From NCBI GenBank assembly GCA_905214435.1, contig CAJMMA010000023.1, positions 1-26,226 on the forward strand: a stretch of DNA of 26,226 bases. Direction: 5' to 3'. Below the pieces are notes generated by a model. It was not told the origin of the DNA. It saw nothing but the letters and a program-made list of their open reading frames with translations, and did no database searches. Positions 16,431 to 22,796 of the stretch are shown piece by piece. The DNA is from an uncultured bacterium. GTDB taxonomy: Bacteria; Actinomycetota; Coriobacteriia; Coriobacteriales; Coriobacteriaceae. Positions within the stretch are counted from its first letter, which is position 1; every line of letters starts with the position of its first letter. The position numbers and the translations under genes were made by a program.

Positions 16431-16967
16431 CTACTTGGCGGCCTTACCCAGCTTGCGGCGGATGTGCTCGCCGACATAGTGGATACCCTTGCCCTTGTAA
16501 GGCTCGGGAGGACGATGGCCGCGAATCTCAGCGGCGATCTGACCGACCTGCTGCTTGTTGATACCCTTGACGTTCACGTGGGTGTTGTCGGGAACCTCGA
16601 AGGTGATGCCCTCGGGAGCCTCGACGATCACGGGGTGCGAGAAGCCCAGGGAGAACTCGAGGTTCTTGCCCTTCTGCTGCACGCGGTAACCGACGCCGGC
16701 GAGCTCGAGCTTCTTCTCGAAGCCCTCGGAAACGCCAACAACCATGTTGTGGATGAGGGCGCGGGTGAGGCCGTGACGGGCACGGGTCTCACGCTCGTCG
16801 TCGGGACGGGAAACGGTGAGGACGTTGTCCTCGACGTTGATGGTGAGCTTCTCAAAAACATCGAGCTCGAGCTGGCCCTTGGGGCCCTTGACGACAACGT
16901 TGTTGCCGTTGACTGCCACTTCGACTCCGGCGGGAATCTGGACAGGCTTATTACCGATACGAGACAC
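16431..16967 (-). CDS. rplF: 50S ribosomal protein L6 (GTG start)
   Basis: Large-subunit protein near the factor-binding site. The 178 residues show two L6 repeats, starting SRIGNKPVQIPAGVEV and ending with the signature GHRPPEPYKGKGIHYVGEHIRRKLGK. The start codon is GTG at 16967, with AAAGGAG 7 bases upstream; the protein aligns from this point. It lies 33 bp after rpsH. Confidence 0.98.
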   Translation of the reverse strand: MSRIGNKPVQIPAGVEVAVNGNNVVVKGPKGQLELDVFEKLTINVEDNVLTVSRPDDERETRARHGLTRALIHNMVVGVSEGFEKKLELAGVGYRVQQKGKNLEFSLGFSHPVIVEAPEGITFEVPDNTHVNVKGINKQQVGQIAAEIRGHRPPEPYKGKGIHYVGEHIRRKLGKAAK

Positions 16968-17000
16968 GGTGATCTCCTTTCCTTCTACCTACCGAGCGAA

Positions 17001-17399
17001 TTACCAGACGTAAGCGATGATCTCGCCGCCGACGTTGTGCTTGCGAGCATCGCGGTCGGTCATGACGCCATGGCTGGTGGAAATAATGGCGGTACCAAGG
17101 CCACCGCGGACGCGGGGCATGTCGGCAACGCCGGTGTACTTACGCAGGCCCGGCTTGGAAATGCGGCGGATGCCGTTGATAACCTTAGCCTTCTTGGGAC
17201 CATACTTAAGCGTGATGTGCAGAGTCTTCTGGGGAACGGTGTCCTCGACATCGTAGCCCTCGATGTAGCCCTCCTCGTGCAGAACACGAGCGATCTCGAC
17301 GAGCTTCTTGCTGCTCGGCATGGAGACCGTGGCCTTGTTCACAGAGTTAGCGTTACGGATGCGCGTAAGCATATCTGCGATCGGGTCTGTAAGGTTCAT
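17001..17399 (-). CDS. rpsH: 30S ribosomal protein S8
   Basis: Primary 16S-rRNA-binding protein. The 132 residues start MNLTDPIADMLTRIRNAN and contain the S8 signature near the C-terminus (GTAIISTSHGVMTDRDARKHNVGGEIIAYVW). In E. coli S8 represses the spc operon by binding its mRNA at the start of rplE; whether that holds here is unknown. A 119-bp gap with a hairpin precedes it. Confidence 0.98.
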   Translation of the reverse strand: MNLTDPIADMLTRIRNANSVNKATVSMPSSKKLVEIARVLHEEGYIEGYDVEDTVPQKTLHITLKYGPKKAKVINGIRRISKPGLRKYTGVADMPRVRGGLGTAIISTSHGVMTDRDARKHNVGGEIIAYVW

Positions 17400-17440
17400 A
17401 CAGATTCTCCTTCGTTCTTGATGAACACGTGCTCTTGGTT

Positions 17441-17463
17441 CTTCGCCGCCCTTAACGGCAAAG
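17441..17463 (-). other. hairpin in the rpsZ-rpsH gap
   Basis: An 8-bp stem (CTTTGCCG with CGGCGAAG, one wobble) and a 7-base loop in the 119-bp gap before rpsH. No gene fits in this gap. No T-run follows in the direction of transcription. Confidence 0.55.
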
Positions 17464-17518
17464 CCTTTTTAGCGCGTTTTCCCTGTTCCAAACTGATGCT
17501 TGAAACGCTGGTAGTGAC

Positions 17519-17704
17519 TTACCAGCTGGCCTTCTTAACGCCGGGAAGCTCGCCCTTGAGTGCAAGCTCGCGGAAGCAGACACGGCACAGGCCGAACTTG
17601 CGGTACACAGAGTGCGGACGGCCGCAGCGCTGGCAGCGCGTGTACTCACGAGTAGAGAACTTCTGCTTGCGATTGCACTTGACGATCATCGATGTCTTAG
17701 CCAC
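17519..17704 (-). CDS. rpsZ: 30S ribosomal protein S14 type Z, zinc-binding
   Basis: A 61-residue S14 with the zinc ribbon Cys24, Cys27, Cys40, Cys43 (CQRC, then CRVC), the C-plus short form. It starts at GTG (17704) with GAGGAGG upstream. It lies between rplE (79-bp gap) and rpsH, its standard place. Confidence 0.97.
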   Translation of the reverse strand: MAKTSMIVKCNRKQKFSTREYTRCQRCGRPHSVYRKFGLCRVCFRELALKGELPGVKKASW

Positions 17705-17739
17705 TTATATCCTCCTCACATAGAGTATTGTTCGCCCCA

Positions 17740-17767
17740 AGCGCCGCCCCCTTGTGGGAACGGCGCT
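17740..17767 (-). other. GC-rich hairpin in the rplE-rpsZ gap
   Basis: A 7-bp stem AGCGCCG/CGGCGCT with further inner CCC/GGG pairing, placed 17 bp after the rplE stop and just upstream of the rpsZ ribosome binding site region. No T-run follows. Confidence 0.6.
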
Positions 17768-17783
17768 CATAGGGCAGGTGAAC

Positions 17784-18341
17784 CTATTTCTTGAACGGGA
17801 AACCAAAGGCGTCCAGAAGGGCCTTGGCCTCCTCATCGGTGTTGGCGGTGGTCACGAAAGTGATGTCCATACCACGCTGGTGATCGACGGAGTCGAAGTC
17901 GATCTCGGGGAAGATGAGCTGCTCGGTGACGCCCATGGAGAAGTTACCACGGCCGTCGAAGCTCTTGGCGGAGATGCCGCGGAAGTCGCGGATACGGGGA
18001 ATCGCGACGGAGGTCAGACGATCGAAGAACTCCCACATACGGTCGCCACGAAGGGTAACCTTGCAGCCGATCGGCATACCAGCGCGCAGGCGGAAGGTAG
18101 CGATGGACTTGCGGGCACGGGTGATCATCGGCTGCTGGCCGGTGATGGCGCGCAGGTCGCGCACGGCACCGTCGATGGCCTTGGAATCGGTAGCGGCCTC
18201 GCCGACACCCATGTTCACGACGATCTTCTCAAACTTGGGGATCATCATGACGTTCTCGTACTGGAACTTGTCCTGAAGCTGCTGCTTGACCTCGTTGTTG
18301 TACTTGGTCTTCAGACGCGGCACATACTTCTCTTCTGCCAT
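17784..18341 (-). CDS. rplE: 50S ribosomal protein L5
   Basis: Binds 5S rRNA and contacts S13 in the bridge between subunits. The 185 residues contain PKFEKIVVNMGVGEA (about 35-49) and GVTEQLIFPEIDFDSVDHQRGMDITFVTTA near the end, as in full-length L5. AAGAAGGAG precedes the ATG at 18341. It is the first gene of this ribosomal run: no rplX or rplN is found upstream, and a predicted promoter and long leader precede it, which is unusual. Confidence 0.98.
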   Translation of the reverse strand: MAEEKYVPRLKTKYNNEVKQQLQDKFQYENVMMIPKFEKIVVNMGVGEAATDSKAIDGAVRDLRAITGQQPMITRARKSIATFRLRAGMPIGCKVTLRGDRMWEFFDRLTSVAIPRIRDFRGISAKSFDGRGNFSMGVTEQLIFPEIDFDSVDHQRGMDITFVTTANTDEEAKALLDAFGFPFKK

Positions 18342-18401
18342 TGTTCACTCCTTCTTGGGGTTTTAAGCACGGGGCGTGGCCACGATGGGTTGTCCTCGTG
18401 C

Positions 18402-18461
18402 CTCCTGACTGCATCCGCGCCGCTCATGGCATTTCGCGGTTTGGACTCGACGCAGCAGGAG
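18402..18461 (-). promoter_or_regulatory. structured 5' leader of the rplE operon
   Basis: The region between the predicted promoter and rplE folds on paper into a long hairpin. Outer arms at 18402-18412 and 18452-18461 give 10 bp with one bulged base, and an inner CCGCG/CGCGG stem lies at 18415-18419 and 18435-18439. A structure like this at the head of a ribosomal-protein operon could be an autoregulatory binding site, but no specific known motif was recognised. Confidence 0.5.
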
Positions 18462-18478
18462 CCGACAAAACAATCGGT

Positions 18479-18507
18479 ACTATACGCGCATCGGGAGCGT
18501 ATTTCCA
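18479..18507 (-). promoter_or_regulatory. predicted sigma-A-type promoter for rplE
   Basis: On the minus strand TGGAAA (18507-18502) is followed after exactly 17 bases by TATAGT (18484-18479). Matches to consensus are 4 of 6 and 5 of 6. It would give a leader of about 130 bases before the rplE ATG. Confidence 0.6.
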
Positions 18508-18589
18508 GAAAAACCTCGTCTGCCTGCACAACTCCACAACTCGTGCGCACAAATGACCCGCATGTCCCGGGTAGCTAATGGCAAAGGCT

Positions 18590-19903
18590 TTATTTTTGGC
18601 GAGGCAGGACCAGGTTGAGGACGACGGCGACAAGTGCGGCGACGGCAATGGAGGATCCGCCAAAGACGGTGCCAACCCATGCGGGGAATCCAGCGCCGGC
18701 AAGCGCGCCGGCCGTGCGCTCAATGCCCGTGCCAAAGGCGATAGAGAGACCCATGAGCGTGGTATCGCGCTGAGACAAGCCGTGGCGGGCAAACATGACC
18801 ACACCGTTCATGCCGATGGTCGCGAACACGCCGATCGTGGCGCCACCGATGACCGGCTGCGGAATGGACGTGAGTACCGCCGCACACTTGGGCAGCAGGC
18901 CCGCGATGAGCAAGATGACGGCGGCAAGCGTAAAGACCATGCGGTTGACGACCTTGTTCTCGGCGATAATGCCCACATTCTGGCCAAAGGTTGCCGTGGG
19001 GACGCCGCCCAAAAAGCCCGACAGCATACCGACCAGGCCGTTGGCGATCAGGCCACCCGAGATCTGGCTATCGGTCGCAGGGGTATCGAGCGCAGCAGAC
19101 GACACGGCGGCAAACTCGCCCATGACCTGTACTGCGTTGACAATGGCGACAACGCCCACAACGGCGCACGCGGCCGGGTCGAACACCAGGCGATGGGCGC
19201 CCAGGGCCGGCGGGGCGAACCAGCTGGCGGTCGCGATGGCCGAGAAATCGACCATGCCCAACACCGCAGCCAAAACAAAGCCCGCGCAGATACCAGCCAG
19301 GATGCTGCCCAGCCTAAGCGCGCCCTTGCCGTAGTTGCCAGCCATAAAGGTGACGACGAACGTCACAAGTGCGACGGCCCAGTTGGTGACACTGCCAAAA
19401 TCGGCCGCGCCCTCCCCGCCCGCCATGGAGGCAACTGCCACTGGGCATAGCGACAGGCCAATGACAAAGATGACGGTGCCAAGCACCGGGGCCGGAAACA
19501 GAAAACTCACGCGCCTAAACAGTAGGCCGAAGAGCGCGACGAGCGCGCCGCCGATTACCTGGGCGCCCAGTACGGCCTCAAAACCAAGCTCAAGACCGAC
19601 TGCCTTGAGCGCCGGCACGAAGGTAAAGCTCGCACCCATCACAATGGGCAGGCCCGAACCGACGACACCTTTTATGGGAAACTGTTGAAGGAAAATGTCA
19701 AGCGCCGAGAGGACGAGCGACGCCTGGATGACAGCGGCTTCCTCTTGAGGGGTAAAGCCACAGACCGACGCGATAATGATGGCGGGCGTGACGATACCCG
19801 CGAATGCCGCCAGCACATGCTGCAGCGCATGGGGCAATACCTGCACAAACGAAACTTTTCCCGTACGCTCGAACAGGGCATCCCCTGCTGCCGACTCTGC
19901 CAT
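18590..19903 (-). CDS. NCS2-family nucleobase (uracil/xanthine-type) permease
   Basis: A polytopic membrane transporter of the nucleobase-ascorbate family, probably importing a purine such as xanthine or urate by ion symport. The 437 residues are almost all hydrophobic helices. The TM3-type loop SGLPIVMGASFTF (83-95), a TM8 glutamate in VMGEFAA (Glu263) and the NAT-type motif QNVGIIAENK (308-317) are visible. In the motif the usual threonine before the basic residue is Asn316. The ATG at 19903 follows GGGAGG closely, while the 21 extra upstream codons lack a site. It lies 127 bp after xdhC with its own -10-like TATAAT, next to molybdenum-hydroxylase maturation genes, which supports a purine rather than uracil substrate. 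Substrate is inferred, not shown. Confidence 0.88.
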   Translation of the reverse strand: MAESAAGDALFERTGKVSFVQVLPHALQHVLAAFAGIVTPAIIIASVCGFTPQEEAAVIQASLVLSALDIFLQQFPIKGVVGSGLPIVMGASFTFVPALKAVGLELGFEAVLGAQVIGGALVALFGLLFRRVSFLFPAPVLGTVIFVIGLSLCPVAVASMAGGEGAADFGSVTNWAVALVTFVVTFMAGNYGKGALRLGSILAGICAGFVLAAVLGMVDFSAIATASWFAPPALGAHRLVFDPAACAVVGVVAIVNAVQVMGEFAAVSSAALDTPATDSQISGGLIANGLVGMLSGFLGGVPTATFGQNVGIIAENKVVNRMVFTLAAVILLIAGLLPKCAAVLTSIPQPVIGGATIGVFATIGMNGVVMFARHGLSQRDTTLMGLSIAFGTGIERTAGALAGAGFPAWVGTVFGGSSIAVAALVAVVLNLVLPRQK

Positions 19904-19925
19904 TTGCGCCTCCCATACCCTAGGC

Positions 19926-19960
19926 AGCGGCCCCATGCCGCTCAACGGTCGGACATTATA
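19926..19960 (-). promoter_or_regulatory. candidate promoter -10 and leader hairpin of the permease gene
   Basis: A perfect TATAAT lies at 19960-19955 on the minus strand, without a good -35 at 17 bases. A 6-bp hairpin AGCGGC/GCCGCT (19926-19942) lies between it and the ribosome binding site. No purine-riboswitch signature was seen. Confidence 0.4.
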
Positions 19961-20030
19961 GGGCATATGGCACAGGTAGCATTTTGACCCGCATGCGGCA
20001 GAGGGCTGGGGCAGCTCATTTGGGATACGA

Positions 20031-21074
20031 CTATCGCTTGCGGGGGACGAGTTTGGTGCGGCGCAGGTGGATCATCTCGGCGGCGATGGAGATGGCAATC
20101 TCCTCGGGATCCTCGGCCTCGATGGCGACACCGATCGGCAGGTGCAGCTCGTCGATCTGGCCCTGCGCAAAGCCTTCCTGCTCCAGGCGGGCGCGCACAA
20201 AGGCGGTCTTGCGGCGCGAGCCCAGGCAGCCCAGATAGGCGGGTTTAGCGCGCATGGCCTGAATCACCACGTCGATATCGGACTTGTGGCCTGCTGTGGC
20301 CACGACCACCAAGTCGCGCGGGCCGATGGGACACAGCTCGCTCAGGTTCTTATAATCGACCAGACGACGGTCGTAGACGCCGGGCACCCATTCGGGGGTC
20401 AGCGTGCCGGGGCGGTCGTCGCAAGCCACGACGGCAAAGCCCGCCGCCGTGAGCACCCGCGCCGTCGCAGCGCCCACGTGGCCGCAGCCAAAGATATAGG
20501 TCAGGCCCTCGGGGCAGAGCGTCTCGATGTGCGCCGGGGGAATCTCGGAGGCGGCGTTGGTGTAGGTGACCTTACTCCCCTCCTCCACCAGCGAAAGCTC
20601 GGGGCAGCCGGCAATGGTATGGCGCGATGTCTCGCCATGGTACTCAACCACATCGCCCTCGAGCGCGCTCGCGATAAACGGCTCAAAGTCGATGACGAAG
20701 TCGCCGATGCGCCGATAGGCCAAGACGTCGGCAACCGACTGGAACAACGGTGCCTGAGTCGCATCCAAATGCAGGTAGCACAGGCAGATGGCTCCGCCGC
20801 AGATCATGCCGGTATCGGAGTTCTCGCCGCCCATGGTGTAGCGGACCAGACGCGATTGCCCTGCGGCCAGCAGCTCGCGCGCCTCGTCCAGCGCAAAAAG
20901 CTCAATCTTGCCGCCGCCGATGGTGCCCGCTTGGCTGCCATCGGCAAAGACGGCCATCCAGGCGCCCACGCCGCGTGGTGATGACCCCGCCGTACCGGCC
21001 ACGACCACGAGCTCGCACGTCTCGCCAGCACGCAGGGCGGCAAGTGCCGCATTCACAACATCGAGCTTTTCCAT
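20031..21074 (-). CDS. xdhC: XdhC/CoxI-family molybdenum hydroxylase maturation protein
   Basis: Binds molybdenum cofactor and delivers the sulfurated form to xanthine-dehydrogenase-type enzymes. The N-terminal XdhC/CoxI domain shows AGTAGSSPRGVGAWM (26-40), GTIGGGKIE (50-58) and DTGMICGG (87-94). The C-terminal Rossmann domain has IFGCGHVGAATA (194-205), CDDRPGTL and YLGCLGSRRK. The 347-residue length is that of the two-domain form. The ATG at 21074 follows AGAAGG. It starts 9 bp after yqeB, so the two are an operon. The target hydroxylase is not in the window. Confidence 0.94.
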   Translation of the reverse strand: MEKLDVVNAALAALRAGETCELVVVAGTAGSSPRGVGAWMAVFADGSQAGTIGGGKIELFALDEARELLAAGQSRLVRYTMGGENSDTGMICGGAICLCYLHLDATQAPLFQSVADVLAYRRIGDFVIDFEPFIASALEGDVVEYHGETSRHTIAGCPELSLVEEGSKVTYTNAASEIPPAHIETLCPEGLTYIFGCGHVGAATARVLTAAGFAVVACDDRPGTLTPEWVPGVYDRRLVDYKNLSELCPIGPRDLVVVATAGHKSDIDVVIQAMRAKPAYLGCLGSRRKTAFVRARLEQEGFAQGQIDELHLPIGVAIEAEDPEEIAISIAAEMIHLRRTKLVPRKR

Positions 21075-21083
21075 TGCCGCCTT

Positions 21084-21878
21084 CTATCCTCTAAAGACAT
21101 CGGTGAGCATAGCGAGTGCCTCGAGCACGCCGCCGCCGACCGATGTCGCCTTGTCCGAAATATAGTTGATGTAGCTGGCGTCGCCGCGCGGATCGACATC
21201 GGCGCATTTAAAGCCCTCAGTCACCTGCACGCCGTTCGCCAAAAGCCCGCGCAGACAGCCATCGATCTGCGTGCACATGGGCGTATCACCCGCGTAGCCA
21301 ATCACGTCTCCGGCGCTCACGATGTCGCCGATTGCGCGGTCGGACCGAAACACGCCGGCGGCGGGGCTGTGGATAACACGTTCCTTGCCATAGCCGGCGA
21401 TAATGCCCGGCACGCCCGTGTTGGGCTGGGGCGAACCTTGGGTAATGACACGGCCGAGAAAATGCCCGCGCATGGTCTCGACCACGGCGTCGCAGTCAAC
21501 CGGCGCGGTAAAGCCCGGCCCCACAGCGATGACGGCAGGCGCCATGTCGCGCGTGGTGCCCAAGTTGCGCTTGGCCAGAATCGCGTCGACCACGGCAGCG
21601 GGCTTCAGCTCGCCAAGCATCTTGGCCTGAGGGTCCACCACAACGGCGACGTCTCCCGCTTGGGTAATCTCGAGCGCCTCAGCCGGCGTCTGTGCCAAGC
21701 GAGCGCGAATGCCCTCGACCTGGACCTCGCCCAGGCGAATGGCCTCGCAAAAACTGATTGTGCGGCGGATGCACGTGGGAACCGCGATATCGGCCATAAC
21801 GACCGACACGCCGGAGCGCACCAAGCGAGCGGCGACGCCCGTGGCGATATCGCCGGCGCCGCGAACATAAACGAGCAT
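21084..21878 (-). CDS. yqeB: YqeB-family selenium-dependent molybdenum hydroxylase accessory protein
   Basis: Belongs to the EF2563/YqeB family that occurs with selenium-dependent molybdenum hydroxylases; it is thought to help install the labile selenium, though the exact reaction is not known to me. The 264 residues start with a Rossmann-like VRGAGDIATGVAARL (4-18), followed by MADIAVPTCIRRTISFCEA (28-46). Later comes a biotinyl-like SPAAGVF/AGDVIGYAGDTP region. The ATG at 21878 follows GGGAGGT with a 9-base spacer. Its presence points to a Se-dependent xanthine or purine hydroxylase elsewhere in the genome. It is divergent from yqeC. Confidence 0.9.
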   Translation of the reverse strand: MLVYVRGAGDIATGVAARLVRSGVSVVMADIAVPTCIRRTISFCEAIRLGEVQVEGIRARLAQTPAEALEITQAGDVAVVVDPQAKMLGELKPAAVVDAILAKRNLGTTRDMAPAVIAVGPGFTAPVDCDAVVETMRGHFLGRVITQGSPQPNTGVPGIIAGYGKERVIHSPAAGVFRSDRAIGDIVSAGDVIGYAGDTPMCTQIDGCLRGLLANGVQVTEGFKCADVDPRGDASYINYISDKATSVGGGVLEALAMLTDVFRG

Positions 21879-21980
21879 TCCCGGGGCACCTCCCTGTGCT
21901 ACGGTTTGAGCAGAGCAAAAGCGGTTCGACCGCTACTCTGATGATTATTTATTATCACAGTATTATACGGCGGTGAACAG
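21879..21980. promoter_or_regulatory. yqeB-yqeC divergent promoter region
   Basis: 102 bp with a strongly AT-rich core at about 21939-21968 (GATTATTTATTATCACAG and then TATTATA) in a GC-rich setting. TATAAT on the minus strand (21967-21962) and TATTAT on the plus strand are possible -10 elements, but -35 boxes are poor. The core contains near-inverted repeats that could bind a regulator. Confidence 0.4.
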
Positions 21981-22718
21981 ATGGAAACGGTTGGCGGCAA
22001 TCTTGCCTCTGCGCTCAGGATCGAGCCGGGCATTACCGCGATTATCGGCAGTGGCGGCAAGTCGACCTTGCTAAAGACGCTCGGCCTTGAGCTTATGCGC
22101 GCTGGCGGCCGCGTGCTCCTCTGCACCACCACGCGCATGTTCCCCGTCGCCGGCGTGCCGTGGGACGGGTCGAGCCGTCGCCTGGACGCCGCGCCTTGGA
22201 AGCCGGGGGCCCTGCATGTTCCCGGCTGCACTTGCGAGGCATGCGCGGGACTTGTCCGAGGAAGTATCTGCCAGGCGGGTGTTTTGAACCCGGAGACAGG
22301 CAAGCTCTCCGCCCCCGCCGAGCCGCCCAACGAGCTGGCGCAGCGCTTTGACTATGTGTTGGCCGAGGCAGATGGCAGCAAGCGACTCCCGCTCAAGGCG
22401 CATGCCGCCTGGGAGCCGGTAATTCCCGCCGCCACGGCAAACGTTGTCTGGGTCGTCGGCGCCTCGGGGCTGGGCAAGCCCGTCGCCGAGGTTGTCCACC
22501 GCCCCGAGCTCTTCTGCGAGCGCTGCGGCTGCGAGCCTACCGACATCGCCACGCCCGAGCGCGTCGCCCAGGTGCTCAATGCCGAGATGCAGGCGCTGGG
22601 ACTCAGCACCGCACGCGTCATGCTCAACCAAGCCGACACGCTTGCCGACCCAACAATGGCAAATCGCTTCGAGGCAGCCCTCAACCGCCCCCTCATCGCC
22701 ACCAGCCTCCAGGGGTAG
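21981..22718 (+). CDS. yqeC: YqeC, selenium-dependent hydroxylase accessory protein
   Basis: A 245-residue P-loop protein of the YqeC family that accompanies yqeB and mocA. It has Walker A GSGGKST (23-29), TTTRMFPV (49-56), the family motif VLAEADGSKRLPLKAHAAWEPVIP (about 126-149) and ASGLGKP with VHRPELF downstream. Two cysteine clusters, CTCEAC (83-88) and CERCGCE, could bind a metal. The ATG at 21981 has only a weak upstream site (CGGTG). It is the only plus-strand gene in this region. Its last codon and stop (GGG TAG) are the first bases of the inverted-repeat element at 22712, so the C-terminus may have been altered by that element. Confidence 0.9.
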   Translation: METVGGNLASALRIEPGITAIIGSGGKSTLLKTLGLELMRAGGRVLLCTTTRMFPVAGVPWDGSSRRLDAAPWKPGALHVPGCTCEACAGLVRGSICQAGVLNPETGKLSAPAEPPNELAQRFDYVLAEADGSKRLPLKAHAAWEPVIPAATANVVWVVGASGLGKPVAEVVHRPELFCERCGCEPTDIATPERVAQVLNAEMQALGLSTARVMLNQADTLADPTMANRFEAALNRPLIATSLQG

Positions 22719-22783
22719 CAATTTGGGACGGGGCTCTTTTTGCTACCCCGTCCCAAAAAATCATCTCCCAAATTAGCTACCCC
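22712..22783. repeat. nested inverted-repeat element between yqeC and the hydantoinase gene
   Basis: Outer arms 22712-22728 (GGGGTAGCAATTTGGGA) and 22766-22783 are complementary over 17 bp with one extra base. Inside, 22722-22733 and 22746-22757 form a perfect 12-bp stem (TTTGGGACGGGG). The inner right arm is itself a variant of the outer right arm (GCTACCCC next to TCCCA), so two hairpins compete. No T-run follows either stem, so it looks like a short dispersed repeat rather than a simple terminator, although it could end both convergent transcripts. Confidence 0.8.
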
Positions 22784-22796
22784 GGCGCCCTTCTTG

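Larger units (their letters stand above)
18342..18589. other. 248-bp gap between rplE and the permease gene
   Basis: Where rplX normally lies, none of the three minus-strand frames resembles L24, and no plus-strand gene is supportable. The gap holds the rplE promoter and leader. Near the permease end it holds a weak ACCCG/CGGGT hairpin and an 11-base match (GGGTAGCTAAT, 18569-18579) to an arm of the repeat element at 22712-22783. Confidence 0.6.

Noticed and set aside
16410..17723. Plus-strand open frame of 437 codons
   Set aside because: Antisense to rplF, rpsH and rpsZ and includes their gaps; no independent evidence.
19904..20030. Purine riboswitch ahead of the permease gene
   Set aside because: The conserved purine-aptamer core and three-way junction could not be found; only a -10-like box and a small hairpin are seen.
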